From positions 1 to 64,000 of the forward strand of contig NZ_JAHBGD010000016.1 in assembly GCF_018390605.1 (NCBI RefSeq): 64,000 nt of DNA. Direction: 5' to 3'. The translations under genes and the position numbers were made by a program. The notes under the pieces were generated by a model. That model saw only the letters and a program-made list of their open reading frames with translations. It searched no databases and was not told the origin of the DNA. Source of the DNA: Ancylobacter defluvii (GTDB lineage: Bacteria > Pseudomonadota > Alphaproteobacteria > Rhizobiales > Xanthobacteraceae). Below, piece by piece: positions 29,210-38,733 of this stretch (within the stretch, counting starts at the first letter, position 1; each line of letters begins with the position of its first letter).

Positions 29210-29228
29210 CCCGGCCCGTCGGGCCGGG
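29210..29228 (+). promoter_or_regulatory. Strong hairpin between tatA and tatB
   Basis: CCCGGCCC (29210-29217), loop GTC, and GGGCCGGG (29221-29228) make a perfect 8-bp all-GC stem 15 bases after the tatA stop. No T-run follows, so it may stabilise the tatA end of the mRNA or partly terminate transcription, giving more TatA than TatB and TatC. Confidence 0.45.
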
Positions 29229-29370
29229 GGAGGGCCTGCACGCCGCAGCCAGGTGCGTCCACCGACGCGCCGGGCCGTGCGGTGCCGGCACACCGGACGA
29301 CGCGGACAGGCTATGAATCGCACACCATCGGATCGGGGAGGGCAGCCGTCGCGCTGCCCCATCATCGTTC

Positions 29371-30060
29371 ATGTTTGATATCGGCTGGTCCGAAATGCTG
29401 GTGATCGGCGTCGTGGCGCTGATCGTGATCGGTCCCAAGGAACTGCCCGGCGTGATCCGCAATGTCGGACGCATGGTGGGCAAGCTGCGCCGCATGGCCG
29501 GCGAGTTCCAGGGCACCTTCCAGGAAGCGCTGCGCGAGGCTGATCTCGCGGATGTGAAGAAGACGCTGTCCGGCTTCGCCGACGACACGCAGAACAGCAT
29601 ATCCAGCGTGCGCGACAGCGTGGCGGCCTCGATCCCGACCAATCCGCTGCACGACATCGAGCAGCAGTTGAAGGACGCGGCGACGCCGGTGGAGCGCAAG
29701 GATCTGCCGGCGCCCGCCGACCCGACGGCCCCGCCGTCGGCGCCGGAGGCGACCGAGCTGGAGCCGAACGCCTTCGAGAGCATCGAGGCCGAGGTGCGCG
29801 ACGCCGCCGACGCCATTGCCGAGGCGCCGCCGCAGCCGGTGGCCGTCGCCACGGCGACGGAGGTGGCGACATCGGCCGAGCCGGCCGCCAAGCCTCAGGC
29901 TGCCGAGCCGGAGATTGCCGAGGCGGTGGCCGATCTCGACCATCCGCCTGTCGCAGCCGCTCCGACAGCCAGCACCAAGACCGCCGAGGCCGATGTGGGT
30001 GCCGTCCCCGCCGCGCCGGCCGGCGATGACGCGACGAAGGCGAAGGGCGGCGCAGCATGA
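29371..30060 (+). CDS. tatB: Twin-arginine translocase subunit TatB
   Basis: A 229-residue protein. Residues 1-22 contain the membrane helix in MFDIGWSEMLVIGVVALIVI with the TatB Glu at position 8, followed by GPKELPGVIRNVGRMVGKLRRM, the amphipathic helix. A long Ala-, Pro- and Glu-rich C-terminus (about 95-229) is disordered and longer than in E. coli. TatB and TatC form the substrate receptor. The stop overlaps the tatC start (ATGA at 30057). Confidence 0.95.
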   Translation: MFDIGWSEMLVIGVVALIVIGPKELPGVIRNVGRMVGKLRRMAGEFQGTFQEALREADLADVKKTLSGFADDTQNSISSVRDSVAASIPTNPLHDIEQQLKDAATPVERKDLPAPADPTAPPSAPEATELEPNAFESIEAEVRDAADAIAEAPPQPVAVATATEVATSAEPAAKPQAAEPEIAEAVADLDHPPVAAAPTASTKTAEADVGAVPAAPAGDDATKAKGGAA

Positions 30061-30845
30061 GCCAGGACGATATCGACGCTTCCAAGGCTCCGCTGATCGA
30101 GCATCTGGTCGAGCTGCGCTCGCGGCTGATCAAATCGCTGATCGCGTTCTTCATCGCCTTCTTCGCCTGCTTCATGCTGGGCAAGGCGATCTACAACATC
30201 CTGCTCTGGCCCTATGAGTTCGCCGCCGGCGGCTCGCAGAACGTCAAGCTGATCTATACGGCGCCGCAGGAATTCCTGTTCACCCAGATCAAGCTCGGCA
30301 TGTTCGGGGCGGCGTTCATCTCCTTCCCGGTGGTGGCGTCGCAGGTCTACATGTTCGTGGCGCCGGGACTCTACAAGCATGAGCGCGGCGCCTTCCGGCC
30401 CTATCTGATCGCCACCCCGGTCTGCTTCCTCATCGGCGCCGCCTTCGTCTATTTCGTCGCGATGCCGCTGGCGATGAGCTACTTCATCTCCATGCAGCAG
30501 GCCGCCGGGCCGGACTCGCCGGAAATCTCGCTGCTGCCGCAGGTCAGCGAATATCTGTCGCTGATCATGACGCTGATCTTCGCCTTCGGCATCTGCTTCC
30601 AGCTGCCGGTGATTCTCACGCTGCTGGCGCAGATCGGGGTGGTCACCTCCGACCAGCTGAAGAAGTTCCGCCGCTACGCCATCGTCGGCGTGTTCGTCGC
30701 CGCCGCGGTGCTGACGCCGCCGGACGTGGTGAGCCAGTTCTCGCTCGCCATCCCGACCTTGCTTCTCTACGAGGTCTCGGTCTACCTCGTGCGCATCGTC
30801 GAGAAGCGGCGCGCGGCGGCAGCGGCGAAGGAAAACGCCGCTTAA
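30057..30845 (+). CDS. tatC: Twin-arginine translocase subunit TatC
   Basis: A 262-residue polytopic protein with six predicted membrane helices. Family features include [13 protein letters not shown] (the N-terminal substrate-binding region with the conserved Glu) and [34 protein letters not shown]. TatC recognises twin-arginine signal peptides. serS follows after 26 bases and may be co-transcribed. Confidence 0.96.
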   Translation: MSQDDIDASKAPLIEHLVELRSRLIKSLIAFFIAFFACFMLGKAIYNILLWPYEFAAGGSQNVKLIYTAPQEFLFTQIKLGMFGAAFISFPVVASQVYMFVAPGLYKHERGAFRPYLIATPVCFLIGAAFVYFVAMPLAMSYFISMQQAAGPDSPEISLLPQVSEYLSLIMTLIFAFGICFQLPVILTLLAQIGVVTSDQLKKFRRYAIVGVFVAAAVLTPPDVVSQFSLAIPTLLLYEVSVYLVRIVEKRRAAAAAKENAA

Positions 30846-30871
30846 GACACGGGTTTCGAGGGGCAACCTCC

Positions 30872-32389
30872 ATGCACGACATCAAATGGATCCGCGAAGA
30901 CGCGCGGGGACTGGTGACCGCTCTCGTCCGGCGCGGCACCGACGAGGCCGAGGCGCAGGCGCTGGTCGACGGGCTGATCGCGCTCGATGCGCGCCGTCGC
31001 GACGGCATCGTCAAGCTGGAGGAGCTTCAGGCCCGCCGCAACGCCGCCTCCAAGGAGATCGGCGCCGCCAAGAAGTCCGGCGACAACGCCCGCGCTGAGG
31101 CGCTGATGGCGGAGGTGAACGGCTTCAAGACCGAGATCCCGGCGATCGAAGCGGACGTGAAGGCGGCCGAGGCCGAGCTGCACGACGCGCTCGCCGCCAT
31201 TCCCAACGCGCCGCTCGCGCAGGTGCCGGACGGCCGCGACGAGCACGACAACGTGCCGTATGACGCCGCGCCGCATGCGGAGATCGAGGGCTCGGCGCTC
31301 GCCATGCCGGCGATCCGCACCTACGCCTTCGCGCCGAAGCAGCATTTCGAGATCGGCGAAGCGCTCGGCCAGATGGATTTCGAGGCGGCGGCCAAGCTGT
31401 CCGGCGCCCGCTTCGTGGTGCTGAAGAGCCAGCTGGCGCGGCTGGAACGCGCGATCGGGCAGTTCTTCATCAACACCCACACGGAAGAGCACGGCTATAC
31501 CGAGGTGGCGCCGCCGGTCCTTGTCAAGGACGAGGCGATGTTCGGCACCGCGCAACTGCCGAAGTTCCGCGAGGATCAGTTTGCCGCCGGTACTTTGCGT
31601 AAGGTTTTTGATTTTAAGTACTATATCGAAAAATATCCCGAGTTTTCCGATACGTGGAATGGCGTCCTAGTAACCTTTATGGAAGGGCGCTTGGACGAGT
31701 TGGAGATCCTCATTGAAGGTCTGAGCATTCATCTTGAGCAGGCTGATTTTGCAAATCTTCGGGATGAGGTCCTACCGAAAAATCTCTGGCTCATCCCCAC
31801 CGCCGAAGTCCCGCTGACCAATCTGGTGGCGCAGTCGATCCTCGCCGAGGACGAGCTGCCGCTGCGCTTCACCGCGCTCACCCCCTGCTTCCGCGCCGAG
31901 GCCGGGGCGGCGGGGCGCGATACGCGCGGCATGATCCGCCAGCACCAGTTCAACAAGGTGGAGATGGTCTCGATCACCGCGCCGGAAAAGTCGCTGGAGG
32001 AGCAGGAGCGCATGCTCGCCTGCGCGCAGGCGGTGCTGAAGAAGCTCGGCCTGCACCACCGGGTGGTGACGCTGTGCACCGGCGACATGGGCTTCGCCTC
32101 CGCCCGCACCTTCGACATCGAGGTGTGGCTGCCGGGGCAGAATGCCTATCGCGAGATTTCCTCGGTCTCGACCTGCTCCGACTTCCAGGCGCGGCGGATG
32201 AATGCCCGCTACCGGCCGAAGGACAGCAAGGGCCCGCGCTTCGTCCACACGCTCAACGGCTCGGGCGTGGCGGTGGGGCGTGCCATGGTGGCGATCCTCG
32301 AGACCTACCAGAACGAGGACGGCTCGGTGAGCGTGCCCGATGCGCTGGTGCCCTATATGGGCGGGCGCACCCGGATCGCGGCGAACTGA
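30872..32389 (+). CDS. serS: Seryl-tRNA synthetase with an in-frame low-GC insert
   Basis: A 505-residue class II synthetase charging tRNA-Ser. Present are the N-terminal tRNA-binding coiled coil (about 30-110), motif 1 ([20 protein letters not shown]), motif 2 ([20 protein letters not shown]) and motif 3 ([16 protein letters not shown]). Between [10 protein letters not shown] and [12 protein letters not shown], which are nearly adjacent in ordinary SerRS, this gene has about 69 extra residues (about 238-306: for example [20 protein letters not shown] and [16 protein letters not shown]). I counted 87 G or C in 31591-31790 (43.5%), far below the flanks. Without the insert the length would be about 436, normal for the family. 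The frame is unbroken, so the enzyme is probably made in full. Confidence 0.95.
   Translation: MHDIKWIREDARGLVTALVRRGTDEAEAQALVDGLIALDARRRDGIVKLEELQARRNAASKEIGAAKKSGDNARAEALMAEVNGFKTEIPAIEADVKAAEAELHDALAAIPNAPLAQVPDGRDEHDNVPYDAAPHAEIEGSALAMPAIRTYAFAPKQHFEIGEALGQMDFEAAAKLSGARFVVLKSQLARLERAIGQFFINTHTEEHGYTEVAPPVLVKDEAMFGTAQLPKFREDQFAAGTLRKVFDFKYYIEKYPEFSDTWNGVLVTFMEGRLDELEILIEGLSIHLEQADFANLRDEVLPKNLWLIPTAEVPLTNLVAQSILAEDELPLRFTALTPCFRAEAGAAGRDTRGMIRQHQFNKVEMVSITAPEKSLEEQERMLACAQAVLKKLGLHHRVVTLCTGDMGFASARTFDIEVWLPGQNAYREISSVSTCSDFQARRMNARYRPKDSKGPRFVHTLNGSGVAVGRAMVAILETYQNEDGSVSVPDALVPYMGGRTRIAAN
31583..31789 (+). other. AT-rich in-frame insert inside serS
   Basis: About 69 codons with A- and T-ending codons (TTT, GAT, AAA, TAT, ATT) that are rare in surrounding genes. 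The boundaries are inferred from the SerRS consensus: after Phe237 and before Leu307. No stop, no inverted-repeat ends and no splicing-type intein motifs were seen. It would lie on a surface loop between motifs 1 and 2. Confidence 0.65.
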
Positions 32390-32513
32390 TCGCCGCCGAT
32401 TCTGTGCTTCGCGTCATCGCGGAGGCTGCCGTCAGGTGATATCGGGGGAGGTGGCCGGGCGGAGCGATTCCGCCGGCCGCCCGCTTTCCGCCGCGACGAC
32501 GAATGGACAGGCT

Positions 32514-33278
32514 ATGCGCATCCTCGTGACCAATGACGACGGCATCCACGCGCCCGGGCTCGAGGCCTGCGCACGGATCGCCCGGGCGCTCTCCGACGAC
32601 GTGTGGGTGGTGGCGCCGGAATTCGACCAATCCGGCGTGTCGCATTCGCTGTCGCTCTCCGATCCGCTGCGGCTGCGGCAGGTGGAGGAGAAGCGCTTCG
32701 CGGTGAAGGGCACGCCGACCGACTGCGTGATCATGGCGGTGCGGCACATCCTCAAGGACAGCAAGCCCGACCTCGTGCTCTCCGGCGTCAATCGCGGCCA
32801 GAACGTCGCCGAGGATGTCGGCTATTCCGGCACGGTGGCCGGCGCCATGGAGGGCACGGTGCTCGGCATCCCCTCCATCGCGCTGTCCCAGGCCTATGGG
32901 CTCGCCACCCGCCACGCGCCCTCCTATGACGCGGCCGAGCATCACGGGCCGACGGTGATCCGCAAGCTGCTGGAGGAGGGGATCCCGCCGGGCCTGCTGA
33001 TCAACGTCAACTTCCCCAACCGGCCGCCGGAAGAGGTGGTCGGGGTGCGGGTGACGGCGCAGGGCAAGCGCAACCAGGAACTGCTGCGCATCGACGAGCG
33101 CGCCGACGGCCGCGGCAATCCGTATTTCTGGATCGCCTTCGAGCGGCGGGTGTTCGAGACGGTGAACGGCTCCGACCTGCACGCGCTCGACCAGGGCTGT
33201 ATCTCGGTGACGCCGCTGCGGCTCGACATGACCGACGAGCCGATGATGACCAAGCTGGCGCAGCTGTTCCACGGCTGA
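32514..33278 (+). CDS. surE: 5'-nucleotidase SurE
   Basis: A 254-residue phosphatase. The metal-binding D8-D9 pair in [15 protein letters not shown], the [10 protein letters not shown] loop with the conserved Ser, and [22 protein letters not shown] with the ligand Asn all match SurE. The enzyme dephosphorylates nucleoside monophosphates and is a stationary-phase survival factor. ATG 32514 starts the conserved fold. It lies between serS and pcm, the usual surE-pcm pairing. Confidence 0.95.
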   Translation: MRILVTNDDGIHAPGLEACARIARALSDDVWVVAPEFDQSGVSHSLSLSDPLRLRQVEEKRFAVKGTPTDCVIMAVRHILKDSKPDLVLSGVNRGQNVAEDVGYSGTVAGAMEGTVLGIPSIALSQAYGLATRHAPSYDAAEHHGPTVIRKLLEEGIPPGLLINVNFPNRPPEEVVGVRVTAQGKRNQELLRIDERADGRGNPYFWIAFERRVFETVNGSDLHALDQGCISVTPLRLDMTDEPMMTKLAQLFHG

Positions 33279-33308
33279 TTGCGGCGGGCGAGGCGAGAGG
33301 CGGCGGCT

Positions 33309-33968
33309 GTGGCGGGCGACATCGACGAGACCGAGGCGACGGCGCGGGCGGCACTGCTGCTCTCGCTGCGCCAGCGTGGCCTGCGCGACCGCAACATCCT
33401 GCGCGCCATGGAGCAGGTGCCGCGCCACCTGTTCATCGCATCGGCGTTCCGGCACCTCGCCTGGAGCGACCAGGCGCTGCCGATCGAATGCGGGCAGAGC
33501 ATCAGCCAGCCCTCGCTGGTGGCGCGGATGACCGGGGCGCTGGAGCCGGGCCCGCAGCACCGCGTGCTCGAAATCGGCACCGGCAGCGGCTACCAGACGG
33601 CGGTGCTCGCCCATCTCGCCGGCCGGGTGATCTCGCTGGAGCGATTCCACACGCTGGCCGCCGAGGCGCGGGCACGGCTGAAGGCGCTGGAACTGGCCAA
33701 TGTCGACGTGGTGGTGGCGGATGGCCGCTACGGCTACCTCGCCACCTCGCCCTATGACCGCATCCTCGTCACCGCCGCGGTGCGCGAGGTGCCGCCGGCG
33801 CTGCTGGCCCAGCTTAACCATGGCGGCATACTGGTGGCGCCGATCGGCGAGCCCGACGGTACACAGGTGTTGATGCGGATCGTCTCCACCCCCGACGGGC
33901 TGGAGCGGCATGAACTGGGGCGGGTGCGTTTCGTGCCGCTGCTGCCGGGCGTAGCCGAGATTCTGTAG
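33309..33968 (+). CDS. pcm: Protein-L-isoaspartate O-methyltransferase
   Basis: A 219-residue methyltransferase that repairs isoaspartyl residues using SAM. The canonical motifs are VPRHLFIASAF, ECGQSISQPSLVARM with the catalytic-region Ser, and the SAM loop VLEIGTGSGYQTAVLAHL. GTG 33309 was preferred; a TTG at 33279 would add ten Arg/Ala-rich residues. This is the genuine Pcm of the window, unlike the divergent relative at 5584. Confidence 0.93.
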   Translation: MAGDIDETEATARAALLLSLRQRGLRDRNILRAMEQVPRHLFIASAFRHLAWSDQALPIECGQSISQPSLVARMTGALEPGPQHRVLEIGTGSGYQTAVLAHLAGRVISLERFHTLAAEARARLKALELANVDVVVADGRYGYLATSPYDRILVTAAVREVPPALLAQLNHGGILVAPIGEPDGTQVLMRIVSTPDGLERHELGRVRFVPLLPGVAEIL

Positions 33969-34056
33969 CGATTCCGCCACGCTTTCGCCGTTTCATGCGC
34001 CGCAGCGTGAGCGGACTTAAGCCGATGTTTACCTATACGAGCCTTTAATCCCACCT

Positions 34057-35457
34057 GTGTTTGGCGTGCGGGTGATGGGTGCGATGCTCGGGTCTTGGAT
34101 GCGTGAATCTTGGTCGGCTTCGGGCTCCCGGTCCTTTCTGCGGCTGACGGTCGTGGCGCTGCTGGGCGGTACGGCGGCGGCATGCAGTTCGGATGTTGGC
34201 CGCTTCCAGAATCCCAATCAGAGCCCGTTCGCGGCGCAGTCGGCGCCGGCCTATACCGGCTCGATCGCCGCCGCGCCCACCGGGCAGGTGCAGGCCGCGC
34301 CGATGGCGGCTCCGTCCTATGCCGCGCCGCGGCCGGTGGCGGCAGCGCCGCAGGGCTATGGCGCCGCGCCGGCCTACGGCGCCGCGCAGCCTTCCTATGG
34401 CGCCCAGCCAGGCTATGGCGCTCCCCAGACTTATGGCGCTCCCCAGACCTACGGCGCCGCGCAGCCTTCCTACGGCGCGCCGCAGCAGCCGCAGCAGTTG
34501 GCGAGCGTCACTCCGGCCCAGCAGCCGCTCTACGGCAGCTATGCCACGCCGGCCGCCGCCCCGGTGCGCCAGCCGGCGCCGGTTGCCGCGGCTCCCGTCC
34601 AGCCCGCGCCGGTGCTGCACGCGCCGGCGGTGGCGAAGCCTTCCATGGCGGCCGCCGGCGCCGCGCATGTCGTCGCCCCCGGCGAGACGCTGAATTCGCT
34701 GTCGCGCCGCTACAATGTGCCGGTCTCGCAGATTGCCGCCGCCAACGGCTTCGACACCAGCGCCCAGATGCGCATCGGCCAGAGCGTGGTGATCCCCGGC
34801 GCCAGCGCCGCCACACTGGCGGCCAAGCCTGCCGCCGCGCCCGCGCCCCTCGCTGCCGCCAAGCCGGCGACCACGACCCCGGTGACCGCCGCCGCCCCGG
34901 CGCTGGCGGCGCCGGCCGCCGTCGCCGCGGCTCCCGCCGCCAAGCCGGTCGTCGCGACCAAGCCGGCCCCCGCCGTCGTCGCGGCGGCGCCGGCCGCGGT
35001 TCCCGCCGAGCCCAAGCCGCAGGTGATCGCCGCGGTGAAGCCGACCGAACCGGTGGAAGAAAGCCGCACCGCGAGCGGCGTGCAGTTCCGCTGGCCGGTG
35101 CGCGGGCGTATCATTTCCGGCTACGGCCCCAAGCCGGGCGGCCAGACCAATGAAGGCATCAACGTCTCGGTGCCGGAAGGCACCTCGGTGAAGGCCGCCG
35201 AGGACGGCGTCGTCGCCTATGCCGGCAGCGAGCTGAAGGGCTACGGCAATCTGGTGCTGATCAAGCATTCGGACGGCTGGGTTACCGCCTATGCCCACAA
35301 CAGCGCGCTCGACGTGAAGAAGGGCGACACCGTCAAGCGCGGCCAGGTGATCGCTAAGGCCGGCCAGACCGGCAATGTGAACTCGCCGCAGGTGCATTTC
35401 GAGATCCGCAAGGGCTCGCAGGCGATGGATCCCTCGCAGTATCTCGCCGGTCTCTGA
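34057..35457 (+). CDS. LysM and LytM (M23) lipoprotein, NlpD/DipM-like
   Basis: An envelope protein of about 466 residues. A lipoprotein signal ends LTVVALLGGTAAACSS with the lipobox Cys. A Tyr-, Gly- and Pro-rich region with tandem YGAPQT units follows (34414-34449), then a LysM domain (VVAPGETLNSLSRRYNVPVS), an Ala/Pro linker and a C-terminal LytM domain. The zinc site is degenerate: the usual H-x-G-x-D reads NEGIN and the last motif reads VHFEIR, so one or more ligands are lost. This fits NlpD- and DipM-type activators of amidases at division rather than an active endopeptidase. The start is uncertain (GTG 34057, ATG 34075 or ATG 34099). Confidence 0.85.
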   Translation: MFGVRVMGAMLGSWMRESWSASGSRSFLRLTVVALLGGTAAACSSDVGRFQNPNQSPFAAQSAPAYTGSIAAAPTGQVQAAPMAAPSYAAPRPVAAAPQGYGAAPAYGAAQPSYGAQPGYGAPQTYGAPQTYGAAQPSYGAPQQPQQLASVTPAQQPLYGSYATPAAAPVRQPAPVAAAPVQPAPVLHAPAVAKPSMAAAGAAHVVAPGETLNSLSRRYNVPVSQIAAANGFDTSAQMRIGQSVVIPGASAATLAAKPAAAPAPLAAAKPATTTPVTAAAPALAAPAAVAAAPAAKPVVATKPAPAVVAAAPAAVPAEPKPQVIAAVKPTEPVEESRTASGVQFRWPVRGRIISGYGPKPGGQTNEGINVSVPEGTSVKAAEDGVVAYAGSELKGYGNLVLIKHSDGWVTAYAHNSALDVKKGDTVKRGQVIAKAGQTGNVNSPQVHFEIRKGSQAMDPSQYLAGL

Positions 35458-35501
35458 CCGCCGGTCTCCGCTTCGCCGGGCCTCCGAACCCGGCCACTTG
35501 C

Positions 35502-35537
35502 ACCGCGCCCGCCGCAAGGCCGGGCGCGGTTTTGTTT
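35502..35537 (+). terminator. Rho-independent terminator of the LytM gene
   Basis: ACCGCGCCCG (35502-35511) and CGGGCGCGGT (35521-35530) form a perfect 10-bp stem, followed by TTTGTTT, 44 bases after the stop. It ends the long rightward series that begins near nagZ, or a distal part of it. Confidence 0.88.
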
Positions 35538-35545
35538 GACCTCGA

Positions 35546-36427
35546 TCAGCGCTCGGTCAGCGCCACGCCGAGCCGTCCGGCGACATCCTGCACATATTGC
35601 CAGGCGGTGCGGCCGGAGCGGGCGCCGCGCGTGGTCGACCATTCCAGCGATTCGCGGCGCAGCGTCTCGTCGTCGATCGGCAGCCCGAAGCGGGCGGCAT
35701 AGCCGCGCACCATCTCCAGATAGTCGTCCTGCGAGCATTTGTGGAAGCCGAGCCACAGGCCGAAGCGATCGGATAGCGACACCTTCTCCTCCACCGCCTC
35801 GCCGGGATTGATGGCGGTGGAGCGCTCATTCTCCATCATGTCGCGCGGCAGCAAGTGCCGGCGGTTGGAGGTGGCGTAGAAGATGACATTGTCTGGCCGG
35901 CCCTCGATGCCGCCTTCCAGCACCGCCTTCAGCGACTTGTAGGAGGTGTCGTCGGCATCGAAGGACAGGTCGTCGCAGAAGACGATGAAATGGAATGGCG
36001 CCGGGCGCATCAGGCTCATCAGCGCCGGCAAGGTCTCGATGTCCTCGCGATGGATCTCGATCAGCTTCAGCGGCGGCAGGCCGTCGGCGACGAGACCGGC
36101 ATTGACCTCGGCATGCGCGGCCTTGACCAGGGAGCTCTTGCCCATGCCGCGCGCGCCCCAGAGCAGGGCGTTGTTGGCCGGCAGGCCGCGGGCGAAGCGG
36201 GAGGTGTTGTCCACCAGCATGTCGCGGGTGCGGTCGATACCCTTCAGCAGCTCCATCGCCACGCGGCTGACGCGCGGCACCGGCTCGAGGCGGCGCCCTT
36301 CCGCGTGCCAGACATAGGCGTCGGCGGCGGTGAAATCGATGGCGGCGGCGGTCGGCGGGGCGAGACGGTCGAGCGCATCGGCGATGCGCGCGAGAACGGC
36401 TCCGAGATCGTCCGAAATGTGGGTCAT
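35546..36427 (-). CDS. DUF815 AAA-type ATPase
   Basis: A 293-residue P-loop protein. Walker A is GARGMGKSSLVKA (about 97-109) and the Walker B-like acidic pair is in FIVFCDDLSFDADD. The family hallmarks NNALLWGARGMGKSS, YATSNRRHLLPRDM and EEKVSLSDRFGLWLGFHKCSQDDYL are present. The biochemical role of DUF815 proteins is not established. ATG 36427 has an AAGGAG 6-7 bases upstream. It is divergent from yajC, with about 200 bases between. Confidence 0.88.
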   Translation of the reverse strand: MTHISDDLGAVLARIADALDRLAPPTAAAIDFTAADAYVWHAEGRRLEPVPRVSRVAMELLKGIDRTRDMLVDNTSRFARGLPANNALLWGARGMGKSSLVKAAHAEVNAGLVADGLPPLKLIEIHREDIETLPALMSLMRPAPFHFIVFCDDLSFDADDTSYKSLKAVLEGGIEGRPDNVIFYATSNRRHLLPRDMMENERSTAINPGEAVEEKVSLSDRFGLWLGFHKCSQDDYLEMVRGYAARFGLPIDDETLRRESLEWSTTRGARSGRTAWQYVQDVAGRLGVALTER

Positions 36428-36624
36428 GATGGGACTCCTTGGCGGAGCCGGAATAGCCATCCCCGGCCGGCGATACAAGCACAACCGTAACGCGGGTTAC
36501 TCCATTTCGCAGACGTGACGTCGCCGGGTGCCGACGGCGTTTGCAATCGGCAGGCGCGTCAGTATATTCCGCGCGCTTCGCCGGGCCTGTTGCCCGCCAC
36601 GTTTTCGACGGACAAGGAACCCCT

Positions 36625-36963
36625 ATGCTGATCACGCCCGCCTACGCGCAGGCCGCCGGCCCGGGCGGTACCGACATGCTGATGTCGCTGCTGCCCTTCG
36701 TTCTGATCTTCGTGATCATGTATTTCCTCATCCTGCGTCCGCAGCAGCGGAAGGTGAAGGCTCACCAGGAACTGGTGAAGGGGGTTCGCCGCGGCGATAC
36801 GGTGGTCACCTCCGGCGGCCTGATCGGCAAGGTCGCGCGGGTGGTGGACGACAACGAGATCGAATTGCAGATCGGCGAGGGCGTGAAGATTCGCCAGCTG
36901 CGCGGCATGATCTCGGAAGTGCGCGCCAAGGGCGAGCCCGCCAAGGAAGACGGCGCCTCCTGA
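36625..36963 (+). CDS. yajC: Sec translocase accessory subunit YajC
   Basis: A 112-residue single-pass protein with one membrane segment (LMSLLPFVLIFVIMYFLILRPQQRK), the family's LRPQQRK turn, and a small soluble domain (GVRRGDTVVTSGGLIGKVARV). YajC associates with SecD and SecF, whose genes follow in order. ATG 36625 gives the short Ala-rich N-terminus usual for alphaproteobacteria. Confidence 0.94.
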   Translation: MLITPAYAQAAGPGGTDMLMSLLPFVLIFVIMYFLILRPQQRKVKAHQELVKGVRRGDTVVTSGGLIGKVARVVDDNEIELQIGEGVKIRQLRGMISEVRAKGEPAKEDGAS

Positions 36964-37117
36964 GGCACCAGCTGTTCCGCGAAAGTTGAAAGATTTTTGC
37001 GTTGAGAACATGCTCCGGATGATGGGATCGGGAGCGCCTTGCGGCGATCGGGCGCCTCCGCCCGGTCGGAAAGGGCTTCAGCGGCCCGCTTGAACGCGAG
37101 CGGCCGGAAAGAACGAC

Positions 37118-38716
37118 ATGCTCTATTTCTCCAAATGGAAAGCGCTGGCGATCGTGGTTTGCTCCGCGATCATCTGCCTCATGGTAGTGCCCAGCCTGTT
37201 GTCGCCGACCGCTTTCGAAAAGCTGCCGAGCTTCATGCAGCGCAAGATCGTGCTCGGCCTCGATCTGCAGGGCGGCTCCTACATCGTGCTCGAAGTGCAG
37301 CAGAACGATGTGCGCCAGGCACGGCTCACCCAGCTGCGCGACGATTCCCGCCGACTGCTGCGCGACGCCAAGATCGGCTTCAGCAATGTCGCGATCCAGG
37401 GCGATGCCGTCATCGTGCGCCTGCGCGACGGCAATGACGGCAACGCGGCGCTCGCCAAGCTGCGCGAACTGGCCCAGCCGATCGGCGGAGTGATGGCGGG
37501 TGGTGGCCAGCTCGACACCGACGTGTCGCTGAGCGGCGACACCATCCGCGTCGCCCCGTCTTCCGCCGGCCTCCAGGCGCGCACCATCCAGGCGGTGTCG
37601 CAGTCCATCGAAATCATCCGCAAGCGCATCGACCAGCTGGGCACCACCGAGCCGTCGATTCAGCGCCAGGGCTCCGACCGCATCCAGGTGCAGGTGCCCG
37701 GCCTGCAGGATCCCTCGCGCCTCAAGGCGCTGCTCGGCCAGACCGCGCAGCTGACCTTCCGCCTCGTCGATACCTCGGTGAACCCGCAGCAGGCGCTGCA
37801 GGGCCGCCCGCCGGCGGGCACGCAGGTGCTCACCTCGCAGGATAACCCGCCGCAGCCCTACGTGATCGAGGACCGCGTGCTGGTCGCCGGCGAGGACCTC
37901 ACCGACGCGCAGCCGAGCTTCGACCCGCAGACCCGCGAACCGGTGGTGACCTTCCGCTTCAACACCAACGGCGCGCGGCGCTTTGCCGAAGCGACGCAGC
38001 AGAATGTCGGCAAGCCCTTCGCCATCATCCTCGACAACCATGTGATCTCGGCGCCGGTGATTCGCGAGCCGATCCTCGGCGGTTCCGGCCAGATCAGCGG
38101 CAATTTCACCGTGCAGCAGGCGAACGACCTCGCCATCCTGCTCCGCGCCGGCGCGCTGCCGGTGCCGTTGCAGGTGGTGGAGGAGCGCACGGTCGGGCCC
38201 GGACTCGGCGCCGATTCGATCCGCTCGGGTATCGTGGCGTCCATCGTCGGCGCCCTGGCGGTGGCACTGTTCATGATCGCCACCTACGGCCTGTTCGGCG
38301 TCATCGCCGTACTGGCGGTGGCGGTGAACGTCGGCATGATCTTCGGCATCCTCGCCATGCTCGGGGCGACGCTCACCCTGCCGGGCATTGCCGGCGTGGT
38401 GCTCACGGTCGGCATTGCGGTGGATTCCAATGTGCTGATCTATGAGCGCATCCGCGAGGAGGCGCGCGCCGGCCGCTCGGCGATCTCCGCCATCGATGCC
38501 GGCTTCTCGCGCGCGCTGGCGACCATCCTCGATTCGAACATCACCACCTTCATCGCGGCGGCGGTGCTGTTCTATATCGGTTCCGGCCCGGTGCGCGGCT
38601 TCGCCATCACCTTCGGCATCGGCATCCTCACCACCGTGTTCACCGCCTTCACGCTGACCCGCCTGATGGCGGCTGTCTGGGTGCGCTGGAAGCGTCCCCA
38701 GCGCGTGCCGATCTGA
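37118..38716 (+). CDS. secD: Protein translocase subunit SecD
   Basis: A 532-residue member of the RND-like Sec accessory family. One N-terminal membrane helix is followed by the large periplasmic region (KIVLGLDLQGGSYIVLEV, then FRFNTNGARRFAEAT) and five C-terminal helices with VLTVGIAVDSNVLIYERIREE, where the Asp of helix 4 couples to protons. SecDF pulls translocating chains using the proton gradient. The gap to secF is 17 bases. Confidence 0.96.
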   Translation: MLYFSKWKALAIVVCSAIICLMVVPSLLSPTAFEKLPSFMQRKIVLGLDLQGGSYIVLEVQQNDVRQARLTQLRDDSRRLLRDAKIGFSNVAIQGDAVIVRLRDGNDGNAALAKLRELAQPIGGVMAGGGQLDTDVSLSGDTIRVAPSSAGLQARTIQAVSQSIEIIRKRIDQLGTTEPSIQRQGSDRIQVQVPGLQDPSRLKALLGQTAQLTFRLVDTSVNPQQALQGRPPAGTQVLTSQDNPPQPYVIEDRVLVAGEDLTDAQPSFDPQTREPVVTFRFNTNGARRFAEATQQNVGKPFAIILDNHVISAPVIREPILGGSGQISGNFTVQQANDLAILLRAGALPVPLQVVEERTVGPGLGADSIRSGIVASIVGALAVALFMIATYGLFGVIAVLAVAVNVGMIFGILAMLGATLTLPGIAGVVLTVGIAVDSNVLIYERIREEARAGRSAISAIDAGFSRALATILDSNITTFIAAAVLFYIGSGPVRGFAITFGIGILTTVFTAFTLTRLMAAVWVRWKRPQRVPI

Positions 38717-38733
38717 GAAAGGCGACAGCTCCC

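Noticed and set aside
31583-31789. Intein or intron in serS
   Set aside because: The stretch is only about 69 codons, has no intein N- or C-terminal splicing motifs, no stop codon and no intron-like features. An in-frame retained insert is simpler.
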